A DNA stretch of 64,000 bases, from positions 152,078 to 216,077 of the forward strand of contig CAWERB010000021.1 of NCBI GenBank assembly GCA_963811335.1, read 5' to 3'. Shown here piece after piece: positions 8,430 through 19,128 of this stretch; the stretch's first letter is position 1; the number at the start of each line of letters is the position of its first letter. The position numbers and the translations under genes are program-made. This stretch comes from Trebonia sp963811335 (lineage in GTDB: Bacteria; Actinomycetota; Actinomycetes; Streptosporangiales; Streptosporangiaceae). The notes under the pieces are model-generated. The model saw nothing but the letters and a program-made list of their open reading frames with translations, was not told where the DNA came from and made no database searches.

Positions 8430-9734
8430 ATGCTGGTCGGAAAACGGATTCTGCGCACAGCTCTCATTACTGGCTCGGCACTCGGGCTAACCGCCGGCGG
8501 CGCGGCACTCGCGCTAACCGCCGGGAACCCCGCGCAGGCAGCCACCGCATGCGCCGCGGCATGGAGCTCCACGGCTGTGTACACCGCCGGCCTGCAGGCC
8601 AGCGAGAACGGCATCAACTACACCGCCAACTGGTGGACTCAGGGCAACGACCCGGCCACCAACAACGGCGGACCCGGCTCGGGACAGCCGTGGACGTCCA
8701 ACGGCGCCTGCGCCGGCGGCTCGGGCGGGAGCCCGAGCCCGACTCCCACCCCGACCCCCACCTCGACCGGGACGGGCTCGGCAAGCGGCCTGCTCTTCAG
8801 CCCGTACAAGGACGTCACCATCAACATGAACTGGAACACCGACCAGATGCAGTCGGCGGTGGAAGGGACCGCCATCCCGGTGGTTGGCTCCGGCAGCCTG
8901 GTGTCGAATTACGTGCCCAAGCTGCCCGCGATCACGCTCGCGTTCGCTACCGGAGCCTGCGGCAGCGAGACCTGGGGCGGTGTCCCTGGTGCCAGCTGGG
9001 CCGCGGAGAACGTTCCGCAGCTGTCGGCCGCCCACCTGAATTACGTCGTCTCGACCGGCGGTGAGGCCGGAACCTTCACCTGCGCCTCAACGTCCGGAAT
9101 GGACTCGTTCATCGCCCGCTACGGGAGCTCGAACCTGGTCGGCATCGACTTCGACATCGAAGGCGGCCAGAGCCAGTCGGACATCCAGAACCTGGTCAAC
9201 GCGTCAGCGGGAGCACAGTCGACGTATCCCAACCTGCAGTTCTCGTTCACGGTCGCCACGCTTGCGGCGTCGGATGGCAGTTACGGCGGAGTGAACTCGC
9301 TCGGCGCCGAGGTCGTCCAGGCCGTGAAGGCCTCCAGCCTGAAGAACTACGTCATCAACCTGATGACCATGGACTTCGGCAGCGCTTCGGCCGGCGTCTG
9401 CGTCGTCGTCTCCGGTGCTTGCGAGATGGGGCAGTCGTCGATCCAGGCGGTGACGAACCTCGAGCACACCTACGGGATCCCGGCGAGCAAGATCGCCGTC
9501 ACCCCGATGATCGGCCTGAACGACAACTCGAGCGAGACCTTCACCACCGCCGACGTGGACACGCTCACGAATTACGCGAAGGGCAACGGCCTGGCCGGGC
9601 TGCACTTCTGGTCGCTTGACCGGGACACGCCCTGCCCCTCGGCCCAGACGTACGCGTCCCCCACCTGCAACTCGGTTACCGGCACGACGGCACTGGAGTA
9701 CACCAAGCGGTTCCTGGGCGACCTCGGGATCTGA
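8430..9734 (+). CDS. Secreted GH18 chitinase with N-terminal chitin-binding module
   Basis: The 434-residue protein starts with a signal peptide (KRILRTALITGSALGL...AQA, cleavage near residue 36). A CBM5/12-type module follows (AWSSTAVYTAGLQASENG, then NYTANWWTQGNDP), then a Ser/Pro/Thr linker and a GH18 barrel. The catalytic DxDxE is GIDFDIEGG, with E244 as acid/base. MTMDFGSAS and the late FWSLDRDTPC strands are also GH18-typical. It hydrolyses chitin outside the cell. An upstream in-frame ATG at 8385 exists, but the ATG at 8430 has the ribosome site and leaves a normal signal peptide. A strong terminator follows at once, so it is monocistronic. Confidence 0.93.
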   Translation: MLVGKRILRTALITGSALGLTAGGAALALTAGNPAQAATACAAAWSSTAVYTAGLQASENGINYTANWWTQGNDPATNNGGPGSGQPWTSNGACAGGSGGSPSPTPTPTPTSTGTGSASGLLFSPYKDVTINMNWNTDQMQSAVEGTAIPVVGSGSLVSNYVPKLPAITLAFATGACGSETWGGVPGASWAAENVPQLSAAHLNYVVSTGGEAGTFTCASTSGMDSFIARYGSSNLVGIDFDIEGGQSQSDIQNLVNASAGAQSTYPNLQFSFTVATLAASDGSYGGVNSLGAEVVQAVKASSLKNYVINLMTMDFGSASAGVCVVVSGACEMGQSSIQAVTNLEHTYGIPASKIAVTPMIGLNDNSSETFTTADVDTLTNYAKGNGLAGLHFWSLDRDTPCPSAQTYASPTCNSVTGTTALEYTKRFLGDLGI

Positions 9735-9744
9735 CGAAGGTGCT

Positions 9745-9784
9745 AAGGCGGGCCGCGCACGGGCTACCGTGCGCGGCCCGCCTT
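9745..9784 (+). terminator. Strong intrinsic terminator after the chitinase
   Basis: An 18-base perfect stem (AAGGCGGGCCGCGCACGG at 9745-9762, complement at 9767-9784) with a GCTA loop, followed by AATTT. It starts 10 bases after the chitinase stop. Confidence 0.9.
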
Positions 9785-10056
9785 AATTTCGACCGGCCCC
9801 GCGGGGAATTATCCGCTCTCGGCTGCGTTATGGTTAACGTATGCGCGGTAACCGGGCCGGGCGCGCATGCCGACTTTCTGTGTCATGGTGCCCGGAACCT
9901 GTTGGCGGTCCGTGCGTGGTGCCTGCTGCGTTGATCCTTGGAGATCCGCAAGCCCCGCGCGGCGTCGGAGGTAGCAGGCCCGGTGCCGGTCCCGGCGGCG
10001 GGACTGCACGGCATGCTGCCGTGGCCCGCGTGCCCGGTGGTTAAGAGGAGGGGTTT
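9785..10056. other. Intergenic leader of the helicase gene
   Basis: No supported gene. A moderately AT-rich patch (about 9785-9845, including TTATGGTTAACGTA) may hold the helicase promoter. A 67-codon frame at 9841-10044 has no recognisable features and biased arginine/glycine composition. AAGAGGAGG at about 10043-10051 is the ribosome site of the helicase. Confidence 0.35.
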
Positions 10057-12238
10057 GTGGCTCGAACAGGCCAGCGCCAGACGGGCGCTCGCCGTGCCGT
10101 CCCGCGGGATCAGCGGCGTGCCCGCCGCCGCGGCGACGTTATCTCGGAGCTGTCCCGGACCGTCGGTGAGCTCGAGGCGGCGGTCCGAGGCGGCCGGGTG
10201 ACGCCTGCCGTGCGCACGAAGTTCCAGGCGGTCGCGCTGCTGCTGCGAGACGAGCGTGCCCGTGTCCGGGCCGCGAGCGGGAATCGTCAAGCTGAGCAGC
10301 TCAAGCGCCTTGACGGTATCGCGGCCGTCCTCGCGGCGACCGCCGTCCGGGACGTCGGGCTGCTCGCGCTGCTCGCCGAGGATGCCAGCGTCTCCGACGC
10401 CGCCCGGGCGCTGAAGCGGGAGATGGAGCGGTCCCTCGGCATCGAGGCGGCACCGGCGGACCCCGCGCCGGAGCAGACCGCGGCCGCTTCCGCCGGGACG
10501 GAATCGCGGGTCGTGCCGCAGTCGGTGGTCTCCCGGCAGCTGGCGAACCCCTTCCTGGCCCCTGACTTCTCCGCTGCTCCGCAGCGCGCCGCCCATACCC
10601 GTCGCCTGGACGGCTGGGAACTGCTCGGACCGCTCTTTGGTTCCTTCGAGCAGGCCGCCGGGGGAGCCCCGGCGTGCATGGCGCTCCCGGCGCCGACGGC
10701 CCGGTTCACCCCGGCGGGCCTGCAGCTGATGCCGCACCAAGGGCAAGTGGTCGCGGCGGCGGCGGCCGGCCACCGGACGTTCCTGCTCGCCGACGAGCCG
10801 GGTCTGGGCAAGACGGCCGAGGCGCTGCTCGCCGCGGAAGCGGCGAACGCCTACCCGCTGCTTGCCGTCGTGCCGAGCGTCGTCAAGACCAACTGGGCTC
10901 GCGAGGCGGCCCACTGGACACCGCACCGCCCGGTTACCGTGGTGCAGGGCGATGGCGACACGGTCGACGGCTTCGCGGACATCGTCGTGCTCAACTACGA
11001 GGTACTCGACCGCCACATAGGATGGCTCGGCGATTTCGGCTTCCGCGGCATGGTCGTGGACGAAGCTCACTTCATCAAGAACAAGAGCTCGCAGCGCTCG
11101 CAGAACGTCCTCTCGGTCGCCGCCCGCATCCGGTCCCGCACGGCCCGGCCACTGCTGATGGCGTTGACCGGGACCCCGCTGATCAACGACATCGAGGACT
11201 TCCGGGCGATCTGGCAGTTCCTGGGCTGGATCGACGACAACCGGCCCCTCGGCGAACTGGCGGACGCGCTCGAGGACACCGGCTTGACGCCCGCCGACCG
11301 GAGCTTCTACGCGGCGGCGCGCCAGAGCGTGATCGATCTCGGCATCGTCCGCCGGCGCAAGCTCGACGTGGCCGCCGACATTCCCGCCCGCCGCATCGCC
11401 GACCTGCCCGTCGAGCTGGACGGGCCGGCCGGGCGGTCGATCCGGGCCGCCGAGCGGGACCTTACCCGCCGGATGGTGGCCCGCTACGAGACAGCGCTCG
11501 CGAGCCGGTCCTCCGGGTCGCGCCGAGGGGGCCGAGGGGATCGATCAGGACCTGGTCCGGCGGGTGGCGCGGGCGGAGCTTAAGGACGCGGCGACCCAGT
11601 CCGGCGAGAACGTGTTCACCATGATGCGGCGCATTGGCCAGGCAAAGGCCGAACTGGCCGCCGACTACACGGCGCAGCTGGCCCGCAGCGCCGGCAAGGT
11701 GGTCTTCTTCGCCAAGCACATCGACGTGATGGACGCCGCGGAGAACTTCTTCGCCCAGCGGGGTGTGCGCTTCTCATCGATCCGCGGCGACCAGACGCCC
11801 ACGGTTCGGCAGAGAAGCGTCGACGCCTTCGTGAACGACCCGGACGTCGCGGTCGCGGTCTGCTCGCTGACCGCGGCCGGAGTCGGCCTGAACCTGCAGG
11901 TCGCATCGAACGTGGTGCTGGCCGAGCTGTCCTGGACCAACGCGGAGCAGACCCAGGCGATCGATCGCAGCCACCGCATCGGGCAGACCGAGCCGGTCAC
12001 GGCCTGGCGCATCATCGCCGCGCAAACCATCGACACCCGGATCGCGGAGCTGATCGGCAGCAAGGCGGGGCTCGCCGCCCGGGCGCTTGACGGGTCGGAC
12101 GAGGAGGTCGCCTCGTCGGCCGACGTGCAACTCGATGCGCTGGCCGCGATGCTGACCGATGCACTGAGTGCCGCTACAGGGAACGGCGGCGGCACCGCGC
12201 CCGCGGTTGACTTTGCCGTACAAAGTAATGGACGATGA
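10057..12238 (+). CDS. SNF2/DEAD-like helicase, one frameshift
   Basis: About 726 residues once one indel near 11515 is corrected. The N-terminal 230 residues are helical and unassigned. The superfamily 2 core follows: Walker A in DEPGLGKTAEALL (about 246-258), the VVDEAH box (about 332-337), LTGTPLINDIEDF, and in the second lobe GVGLNLQVASNVVLAELSW and QAIDRSHRIGQTEPVTAWRI, which is the SNF2-type motif VI. SNF2 proteins are ATP-driven translocases on double-stranded DNA. The GTG start follows AAGAGGAGG. The reading changes from the first frame to the second at GSRR/RAEG with one extra base, most easily explained as an error. Its stop overlaps the amidase start by 11 bases. Confidence 0.82.
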
Positions 12239-13655
12239 CCTTTGCTTCACCCCCGCCGTTGAACTGGCCCGGCTGCTGCGGTCGCGGGAACTGTCGGCCC
12301 GTGAGCTGCTCGACGCGTTCCTGAACCGGATCAACCGGGTCAATCCCCAGCTCAACGCGATCGTCACCCTGGCCGAAGAGCGGGCCGCCGCCGAGGCGGC
12401 GGCGGCCGACGAGGCCGCGGCGCGCGGCGGCTGGCTCGGCGTGCTGCACGGCCTGCCGGTCGCCGTGAAGGACCTCGCCGACACGGCGGGCATCCGGACG
12501 ACCTATGGCTCCCCGCTGTTCGCCGGCCACGTGCCGGACGCTGACGCCCCGCATGTCGCGCTGCTGAAGGCGGCCGGCGCGGTGATCATCGGCAAGACGA
12601 ACACCCCCGAGTTCGGCGCGGGATCGCAGACGTTCAACGCGGTCTTCGGCGTGACCCGCAATCCGTGGGACACCCGGATGACGCCGGGCGGGAGCAGCGG
12701 GGGCGCGGCCGCCGCGGTCGCGGCCGGCCTGCTGCCGTTCGCGGACGGGTCGGACCTGGCGGCCAGCGTCAGGAACCCGGCCGCGATGTGCTCAGTGGTG
12801 GGGCTGCGGACCACGCCGGGCACGATCCCGTCCGGCGGCGACTACTTCAACCCGCTCCCGGTCCTCGGCCCGCTCGCCCGGTCGGCGGCCGACGCGGCCC
12901 TGCTGCTGGCGGGCCTGCGCGGGCACGACCCGGCGCTCCCGCTGGCCCGGCCCGGCCCGGCCGCCGCCGCCCCGGGCACCGGGACGGGGTGGACGGCGAA
13001 CGACGTCACCGGGCTGCGGGTCGCGTGGAGCGCCGACCTCGGCGGGCTGCCCGTCGAGCCGGACGTCGCCCGGGTGCTCGCCCGGGCCCGCGAAACCCTG
13101 GCCGCGGCCGGAGCCGTCATCGCCGACGCCGAGCCTGACCTCGCCGGCGCGGACGAGGCGTTCGGAGTCCTGCGGGCCGTCATGATGGCCAGCCGCTACG
13201 GCTTCCTGCTCGAGACCGCACGGGACCAGCTGAAGGACACGCTGATCTGGAATATCGAGCAGGGCCTGACGCTGACCGGGCCGCAGGTCGCCGCCGCGCA
13301 CCGGCAGCACAGCGAGGTCTTCGGCCGGATGAAGGCGTTCCTGCGCGGCTATGACGTGCTCGCGGCTCCGACGGTTCAGGTCGTGCCGTTCCCGGTGGAA
13401 CGGGAATGGGTGACCGCCATCAACGGCATACCGCAGGACACCTATATCGACTGGCTGCGCAGCTGCTCCCGGATCACCGTGACCGGCCACCCCGCCGTCT
13501 CGGTGCCGGCCGGCTTCACCGCCGCAGGCCTGCCCGTTGGCCTCCAACTGGCGGGCCGTTACGGGACCGATGACCGTTTGCTGTCCATCGCGGGGGCAGT
13601 CGCCGGCATTCTCCTCCCGCAGCCCCCTCGCCCCACGGGCGGCGAACCGGGATAA
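12228..13655 (+). CDS. Amidase-signature family enzyme
   Basis: An intact 475-residue amidase. The Ser-cisSer-Lys triad is visible: K81 in VAVKDLADTAG, the serine pair at 156-157 in TPGGSSGGAAAAVAAG, and the nucleophile S180 in DGSDLAASVRNPA. The family hydrolyses amides, and GatA is one member; the lack of gatB/gatC neighbours argues for a free amidase, substrate unknown. The ATG at 12228 overlaps the helicase end, so the two are likely co-transcribed. A further upstream start at 12168 in the same frame would lie inside the helicase and is not needed for the domain. Confidence 0.9.
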   Translation: MDDDLCFTPAVELARLLRSRELSARELLDAFLNRINRVNPQLNAIVTLAEERAAAEAAAADEAAARGGWLGVLHGLPVAVKDLADTAGIRTTYGSPLFAGHVPDADAPHVALLKAAGAVIIGKTNTPEFGAGSQTFNAVFGVTRNPWDTRMTPGGSSGGAAAAVAAGLLPFADGSDLAASVRNPAAMCSVVGLRTTPGTIPSGGDYFNPLPVLGPLARSAADAALLLAGLRGHDPALPLARPGPAAAAPGTGTGWTANDVTGLRVAWSADLGGLPVEPDVARVLARARETLAAAGAVIADAEPDLAGADEAFGVLRAVMMASRYGFLLETARDQLKDTLIWNIEQGLTLTGPQVAAAHRQHSEVFGRMKAFLRGYDVLAAPTVQVVPFPVEREWVTAINGIPQDTYIDWLRSCSRITVTGHPAVSVPAGFTAAGLPVGLQLAGRYGTDDRLLSIAGAVAGILLPQPPRPTGGEPG

Positions 13656-13673
13656 CTCGTGATCCGGCGGGCG

Positions 13674-14423
13674 CTACCGGTCCATCAGCGCGAATACGCC
13701 CCACCCGAGGTACTCGCGCCGGTACCGGGCGTGCCGCACCGGTGCCGCCGCCAGCTCGGCCCGCATCTCGCCGTAAAGCTCGTCCCCGGGGTTCGCGTCC
13801 AGCCATCGCCGGATGTTCAGCCACTTCGCCGCCTCGTACCGGTCCCAGCTGTCTCCGTCCGCGAGCACCATCTCGACGACATCAAGACCCATATCCCCGA
13901 ATGACCCCAGCAGGTTCCCTAGCCCCACCCACTCGTCCTGGGCAGTACCGGCGGCCCCTTCAACTGTTTCCCGGTCCGGCGGCTCCTTCCGCCAGTAGGG
14001 CTCGCCGATCAGCATGATCCCGCCCGGCACGAGACTCCGCCGCAGCAGTTCGACGGTCCCGGCGACCCCACCCCCGATCCAGGTAGCGCCGACGCACGCG
14101 GCCACCCCGGCCGGTTCCCGCGCCGCGTAGCCTGAAGCGTCGCCGTGCACGAAGCTGACCCTATCCTCGACGCCGAGCTCCCTGGCGCGCTCCCGCGCCG
14201 AGCCGATGAAGACGCTGCTGACGTCCACCCCGGTGCCGACGAACCCGTGGTCTCGCGCCCAGGTGCACAGCATTTCCCCGGACCCGCAGGCGAGGTCAAG
14301 CACCCGCGTCCCCGGCGGCAGCCGCAAAGCCGCCCCGAGCGTCGCCAGCTTCCCGGGCGTAAGCGGATTGTGGATCCGGTGACTGCTCTCACGAATCGTG
14401 AACTGCCGTGGCAGGTCCTCCAT
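13674..14423 (-). CDS. Class I SAM-dependent methyltransferase
   Basis: A 249-residue methyltransferase, intact. The SAM-binding glycine loop is VLDLACGSGEMLCTWA (about 40-55) with the acidic GTGVDVSSVF strand after it and VSFVHGDASGY (motif II) later; LVPGGIMLIGEPYW is the motif III region. Such small enzymes methylate diverse small molecules, and nothing nearby fixes the substrate. It is convergent with the amidase, 18 bases apart. Confidence 0.85.
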   Translation of the reverse strand: MEDLPRQFTIRESSHRIHNPLTPGKLATLGAALRLPPGTRVLDLACGSGEMLCTWARDHGFVGTGVDVSSVFIGSARERARELGVEDRVSFVHGDASGYAAREPAGVAACVGATWIGGGVAGTVELLRRSLVPGGIMLIGEPYWRKEPPDRETVEGAAGTAQDEWVGLGNLLGSFGDMGLDVVEMVLADGDSWDRYEAAKWLNIRRWLDANPGDELYGEMRAELAAAPVRHARYRREYLGWGVFALMDR

Positions 14424-14510
14424 GGCCGCCCAGTATCGTGCCCGCCCGCAGCCCCAAGCAACCTGTTTATCCGGACGAGACCAGCGACGTGGCCAGCGCC
14501 AAGGCAGAGA

Positions 14511-15345
14511 TCAGAGGCCGGTGACGGTCCAGTCGGTGGTCTCCGGTGCGATCAGGGGGGTGCCGACGTCGAGTTGCAGGTTCTCGCGGGAGCCGAGTGG
14601 CGCGTCGCGCGGGTTGCCGGTGAACACGCGGCCGTTCACGATCACGGTCACCTTGCCGCGGGCCGGGCCAGCCTGGTCCGGCCCGAGCGGCTGGCCCCAC
14701 TCGTCGAAGAAATCGCTGAGCGTATAGGTCCGCTTCACCGGTGACTCGATGTGGATGATCCCGTCCGCGGCGTGGGTGTGCAGCCAGTAGAAGCACCTCC
14801 CCGACCCGGCGAACGGGCCGCTGCGTCGGTGCCGCCACCGCCCCGGGGATGCCGATCCCGGCCGGCACCTGCTGCTGCTTCCCGTCGACGAAGATGGTCA
14901 GGTGCGTGTGGATGTGGAACAGCGTCTGCTCGCTTGTGTTGCAGCCGATCCCGTCGATGGCCTGGCCCGCCGTCGCCGCGGACGGCGCCGCGAGCAGGGG
15001 GGCGGAGGGGACCGGCACCCGCTCGGGCCCGAGCGATCCGGGCGCGGGTGCCGCCATGAGGGTGCCGAGCGCCGACAGCGGCTCCATGGATCCCGCCGCG
15101 ACCGTTCCTGCTGCGCCCGTACCGGCCACGGCCGTGCCGCCCGGCCGGGCGGACCCGGATCCGGGTCCGGAGCCCGCCAGGCCGAGCCCAAGGACGGCTC
15201 CGGCGCCGGCCAGCACGACGATGGCCCCGCCCCACACGGCCAGCCGGAGCCGCTGGCGGCGCCTCGCCTGCGCCCGCCGCGCCTCCTCGAGCGCCTGCCG
15301 CCTGGCCTCACGGGAACTGCGGGCAGAGGGCACGGCGCGCTCCAT
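14511..15345 (-). CDS. Membrane-anchored extracytoplasmic protein, one frameshift
   Basis: About 277 residues after one indel near 14810. The N-terminus is very basic, then a single membrane segment (LRLAVWGGAIVVLAGAGAVL, about 34-53), a Gly/Ala/Ser-rich stretch and a folded C-terminal half. The C-terminal half has FHIHTHLTIFVDGK, YWLHTHAADGIIHIE (in the corrected frame) and YTLSDFFDEWGQ followed by KVTVIVNGRVF. The repeated His-x-His pairs could bind metal. I know this fold only as an uncharacterised actinobacterial domain and assign no function. The extra base is visible because the upstream and downstream frames join exactly at a conserved-looking sentence. A palindrome-rich control region lies just upstream. 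Confidence 0.65.
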
Positions 15346-15535
15346 TCTACGTACTAACTAAGTACTACGTACGTACGTAGATAGTAGCAACTGACGTGGC
15401 CGTGCGCGCAAGAGCGAGTCCCGCGCGGCTCCCAAAGCCAGCTCTTCTGCGAACACGCGACGTAAAGGATTCACCGCGGTGCGTTTCTCGGAGTAGCGTG
15501 CGCCTATCGGCGCCGCGTTACCGGGGAGGACGCTA
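15346..15535. promoter_or_regulatory. Divergent promoter with TAC/GTA palindromes
   Basis: CTACGTACGTACGTAG (15365-15380) is a perfect 16-base palindrome, embedded between TACTAC (15363-15368) and TAGTA (15382-15386), so the whole block looks like a BlaI/MecI-type TACTAC...GTAGTA operator. It is about 18 bases before the start of the membrane-anchored protein on the minus strand and 150 bases before the GMC gene on the plus strand. Regulator identity is inference. Confidence 0.55.
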
Positions 15536-18500
15536 ATGGAATCACTGGGCGGCGAGATCAGGCGCATTTCGATGCCGGTCGAACTCATCAAGGAACGCTA
15601 CGACGTGATCGTCGTCGGGTCGGGATACGGCGGGGCCATCGCGGCCTCCCGGATGGCCAGGGCCGGACGTTCGGTATGCCTGCTCGAACGCGGAAGGGAG
15701 TTCCAGCCCGGCGAATACCCGAGCACAGAAGCGGAGGCGGCCGAGCAATTCCAGATCGACCTTCCCGAGGAGCACATAGGCTCGCGGACCGGCCTTTACG
15801 ACCTCCGGGCGCACCCGGACATGAACGTGTTCGTCGGCTGGCGGGCTCGGCGGCACGTCACTGGTCAACGCGAACGTCGCGCTCGAGGCCGATCCGCGCG
15901 TGTTCGACGATCCCGGCCTGGCCGCATGAGATCCGCGCCGACATGGCCACCCGGCTGGCCGACGGCTACGAGCGCGCCAGGGAGATGCTCAAGCCGAACC
16001 CGTATGCCCGACGACGTTCCACGCTGCCCAAGCTGGACGCGCTGCAGGCGTCGAGCCGCGAGTCTGCCCGACGGGGTGTTCTACCGGCTGCCCATCAACG
16101 TCACGTTCACGAGCACGGCGGCCGCAATCACGTGGGGGTCTACCAGCAGGCGTGCGTCATATGTGCGGCGACTGCGTGCTCGGGCTGCAACCATTCGCGC
16201 GAAGAACACCACGGCTGATGAATTACCTGCCGGACGCGCGTCAATCACGGGGCCGAGATCTTCACGCAGGCCGATGTCCGGTGGGTCGAGCCGTCGGCGG
16301 ACGGCAGGATGGCTGCGTCCATTTCCAGATGCTGGAAGACCGGGCCGCGAGGCGTTCGACGCGCCCGACCGAGTTCGTCGAGCGCCGACGTCGTGATCCT
16401 GGCGGCGGGCACGCTCGGCTCGACGGAGATCCTGCTCCGCTCGGCGGCAAAAGGGGCTGCGCCTCTCCGACCGGCGTCGGCGGGCACTTCACCGGCAACG
16501 GTGACGTGCTCGGCGTTCAGCTACAACGGCGAGGCGCGACGTGAACGGGGTCGGCTTGGGGGCGGCGCAAGCCGGGCGAGACTGCGCGCCGGTCGGGCCG
16601 TGCATCACCGGGGTCATCGACCTGCGCGGCACGGCCGACGTCAAGAAGGGGATGGTCGATCGAGGAGGGGTGCGATCCCCGGCGCCCTCGGCGGCATTCA
16701 TGCCGCGAGCGCCTCGGCCGATGCCGCCGCATCCTCGGCAGCCCACACGGAGCGCGGCATCGCCGAACTGGGTCAAGGAGCGGGAGCGCGAGATCGGACA
16801 GCCTGCTGCGCGGGCCGCACGCGGGCGCCGACAGGAACACCCAGACCTACCTGGTGATGACCCACGACCGGGGCGACGGCCAGCTGCGGCTGGTGAACGA
16901 CAAGCCTGCTCGTCGAGTGGCCGGGCGTCGGCAGCGAGCCGATCTTCGAGCGCAGTGCAGCAGAACCTGATCGCCGCCACCCGAGCCGCTCGGCGGCACG
17001 TACGTGCGCAACCCGATGTGGGCCAAGCGTCGATGGGCCACTCGCTGATCACCGTGCACCCGCTCGGCGGCTGCCCGATGGGCGCCGACGTCCACCACGG
17101 CGTGGTGAACCATGAGGGGAAGGTGCTCACCGGCGCCGGCGGGACGCGTGTACGACGGCCTGTACGTCACCGACGGGTCGGTGATCCCCGTGCCGCTCGG
17201 CGTGAACCCGCTGCTCACCATCTCCGCCCTGACCGAGCGGTGCTGCGCCCTCATCGCCGAGGAACGGCAGCTGGACCATCGACTACACGCTCCCCTCCGC
17301 GCCCCCGCCGCGAGCCGCCCGGTCTCCCGCCCGTCCCGGACGGTCGGGATCGAGTTCACCGAGACGGATGCAGCGGCTTCTGTCTCAACAAACGTGACCG
17401 AGGAGTACGCGCGGAGAGGTACGCCCGGGGCTGAGCAGGCCGGCCTGGCAGCACTCCACGTTCAGCTTCGTGCTGACCATCGCGACCCAGGACGTGGACA
17501 AGCTCGTCGCACGACCCCGCGCACGAGGCGCGGATGCTCGGCGACGGTCCAGGCGCCCGCCCTCGTCCGCCGAGCCGCTCATGGTCACCGAGGGCCGGTT
17601 CGACCTGTTCGTCCGGGACCGAGCTGCACGTGGCCACCCGGAGACATGCGCTACCGGATGCGGCTGACGGCCGAGCGATGGCCGGGAGTTCTTCTTCGAC
17701 GGGCTACAAGATACGCGCACGACGGCCCGGTGACGGGCGCGTCTGGCGCGACACGACCACGCTGTTCGTGCACGGTGCAGGACGGGCCGGACGAGAGCGG
17801 GCCGGTGCTGGGCACCGGGATCCTCCGGATCGAGCCCGCGGACTTCCTGCGCCAGCTGACGCACCATGCGGGTGCTGAACGCGACATCGGAACTGGGAGC
17901 GGCTGCAGAGCGCTGGCCGAGTTCGGCGGTTACTTCGGCGGCGGCGCTGTATCGGACCTACGGCGGGGTGTTCGCCGAGCGGGACCGGCTTCGACCCGAC
18001 CGCGCCGCCGCGCAAGAAGCGCCAGCTGCGGGTGCGGCGCCCGAGGTTCACCCGTTCACGTGCCGATGACGGCGTGGAACTGCTGCTGACCGCGTTACCG
18101 CGGCGGCGGACAAGGGACCCGTCCTCGTCGCCCACGGCCTCGGCGTGTCCAGCAAGATCTTCACGATCGACACGATCGAGACCAACCTTGGCTCGAGTAC
18201 CTGTTCGCCGCACGGGTTCGACGTGTGGCTGCTTGACTTCCGCGCCAGCATCGACCTGCCCGCGCTCGGCGACGCAGTTCACCGCCGACGACATAGCGCG
18301 CCGCGACTACCCGGCGGCCGTCGCCGACAGTCCGCGATGCCACCGGCGCGGCCACGGTGCAGGCGCTGGTGCACTGCTTCGGGTCGACGACGTTCACCAT
18401 GGCGATGCTGGCCGGGCTGCAGGGTGTGCGCTCCGCCGTGTGCTCGCAGGTCGTCGGCGCACATGGTCGCGCCCGAGCTCAGCCCGGCTGAAGTCGGGGC

Positions 18501-19062
18501 TGCACGTGCCCGGCCTGCTCTGAACTGCTCGGCGTCACGTCCATGACCGCGCTGGCCCGACACCGCACGCGGGCTGGCTCGACAAGCTGTACGACACGTG
18601 CCCTCCAGCTCTTCCCCGGGCAGGCGGGGCAGCGACTGCGACAGCGCCGTGTGCCACCGGATCACGTTCATGTACGCGCCGCTGTACCAGCACGAGCAGC
18701 TCAACACGGCCACCCACGACGCGCTGCACGAGATGTTCGGCATCGCGAACATGGCATCGCTCGAGCACCTGGCGCGAGATGGTCCGGGCCGGACACGTGG
18801 TCACCGCGGACGGGGGAGGACGCCTACCTGCCGCACGTGGACCGGATGGCGATCCCGATCACGTTCCTGCACGGCGCGGACAACGACTGCTTCCTCCCGG
18901 AGAGCACGGCGGACACCTACGACGCACTGCGCTTGCCAACCGGGCGTCCTGTACACGCGGCACGTCATAGCGGGCTACGGCCACATCGACTGCATCTTCG
19001 GTGCCAACGCGAGCCGCGACGTGTACCCGCTGATCCGCAGGCACCTCGAGGAAACCGCCTGA
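15536..19062 (+). pseudogene. GMC oxidoreductase - alpha/beta hydrolase fusion, dense indels
   Basis: Read through its many frame changes, this is one long gene for a cholesterol-oxidase-like GMC flavoprotein fused to an alpha/beta hydrolase, about 1150 residues. The first 100 residues are clean: DVIVVGSGYGGAIAASRMAR is the FAD-binding Rossmann motif. Then CGLGGTSLVNANVALEADPR, CGDCVLGCNHSAKNT, DVVILAAGTLGSTEILLR, GGHFTGNGDVLG and HPLGGCPMG follow in shifting frames, all GMC hallmarks. The last third has VAHGLGVSSKIF, HGFDVWLLDFRAS, the nucleophile elbow VHCFGSTTF and a final GYGHIDCIFG histidine. One-base changes, mostly insertions, recur every 10-80 bases from about 15840, while codon sense between them is preserved. 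This points to sequence error rather than decay. GGGGAGG precedes the ATG. Likely substrate: sterol or terpenoid alcohols (family inference). Confidence 0.8.
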
Positions 19063-19128
19063 ACCGGTTTCACCCGCGCCCGTTAAAGCGTTGAGCGGCT
19101 CTCCGAGCTCTGTTCATCCGAGCCCCGT

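Noticed and set aside
9841..10044. Short gene before the helicase
   Set aside because: No ribosome site, no family match and biased composition; more likely leader sequence.
15840..19062. A row of small separate genes on both strands
   Set aside because: All pieces join into one GMC-hydrolase protein when one-base changes are corrected.
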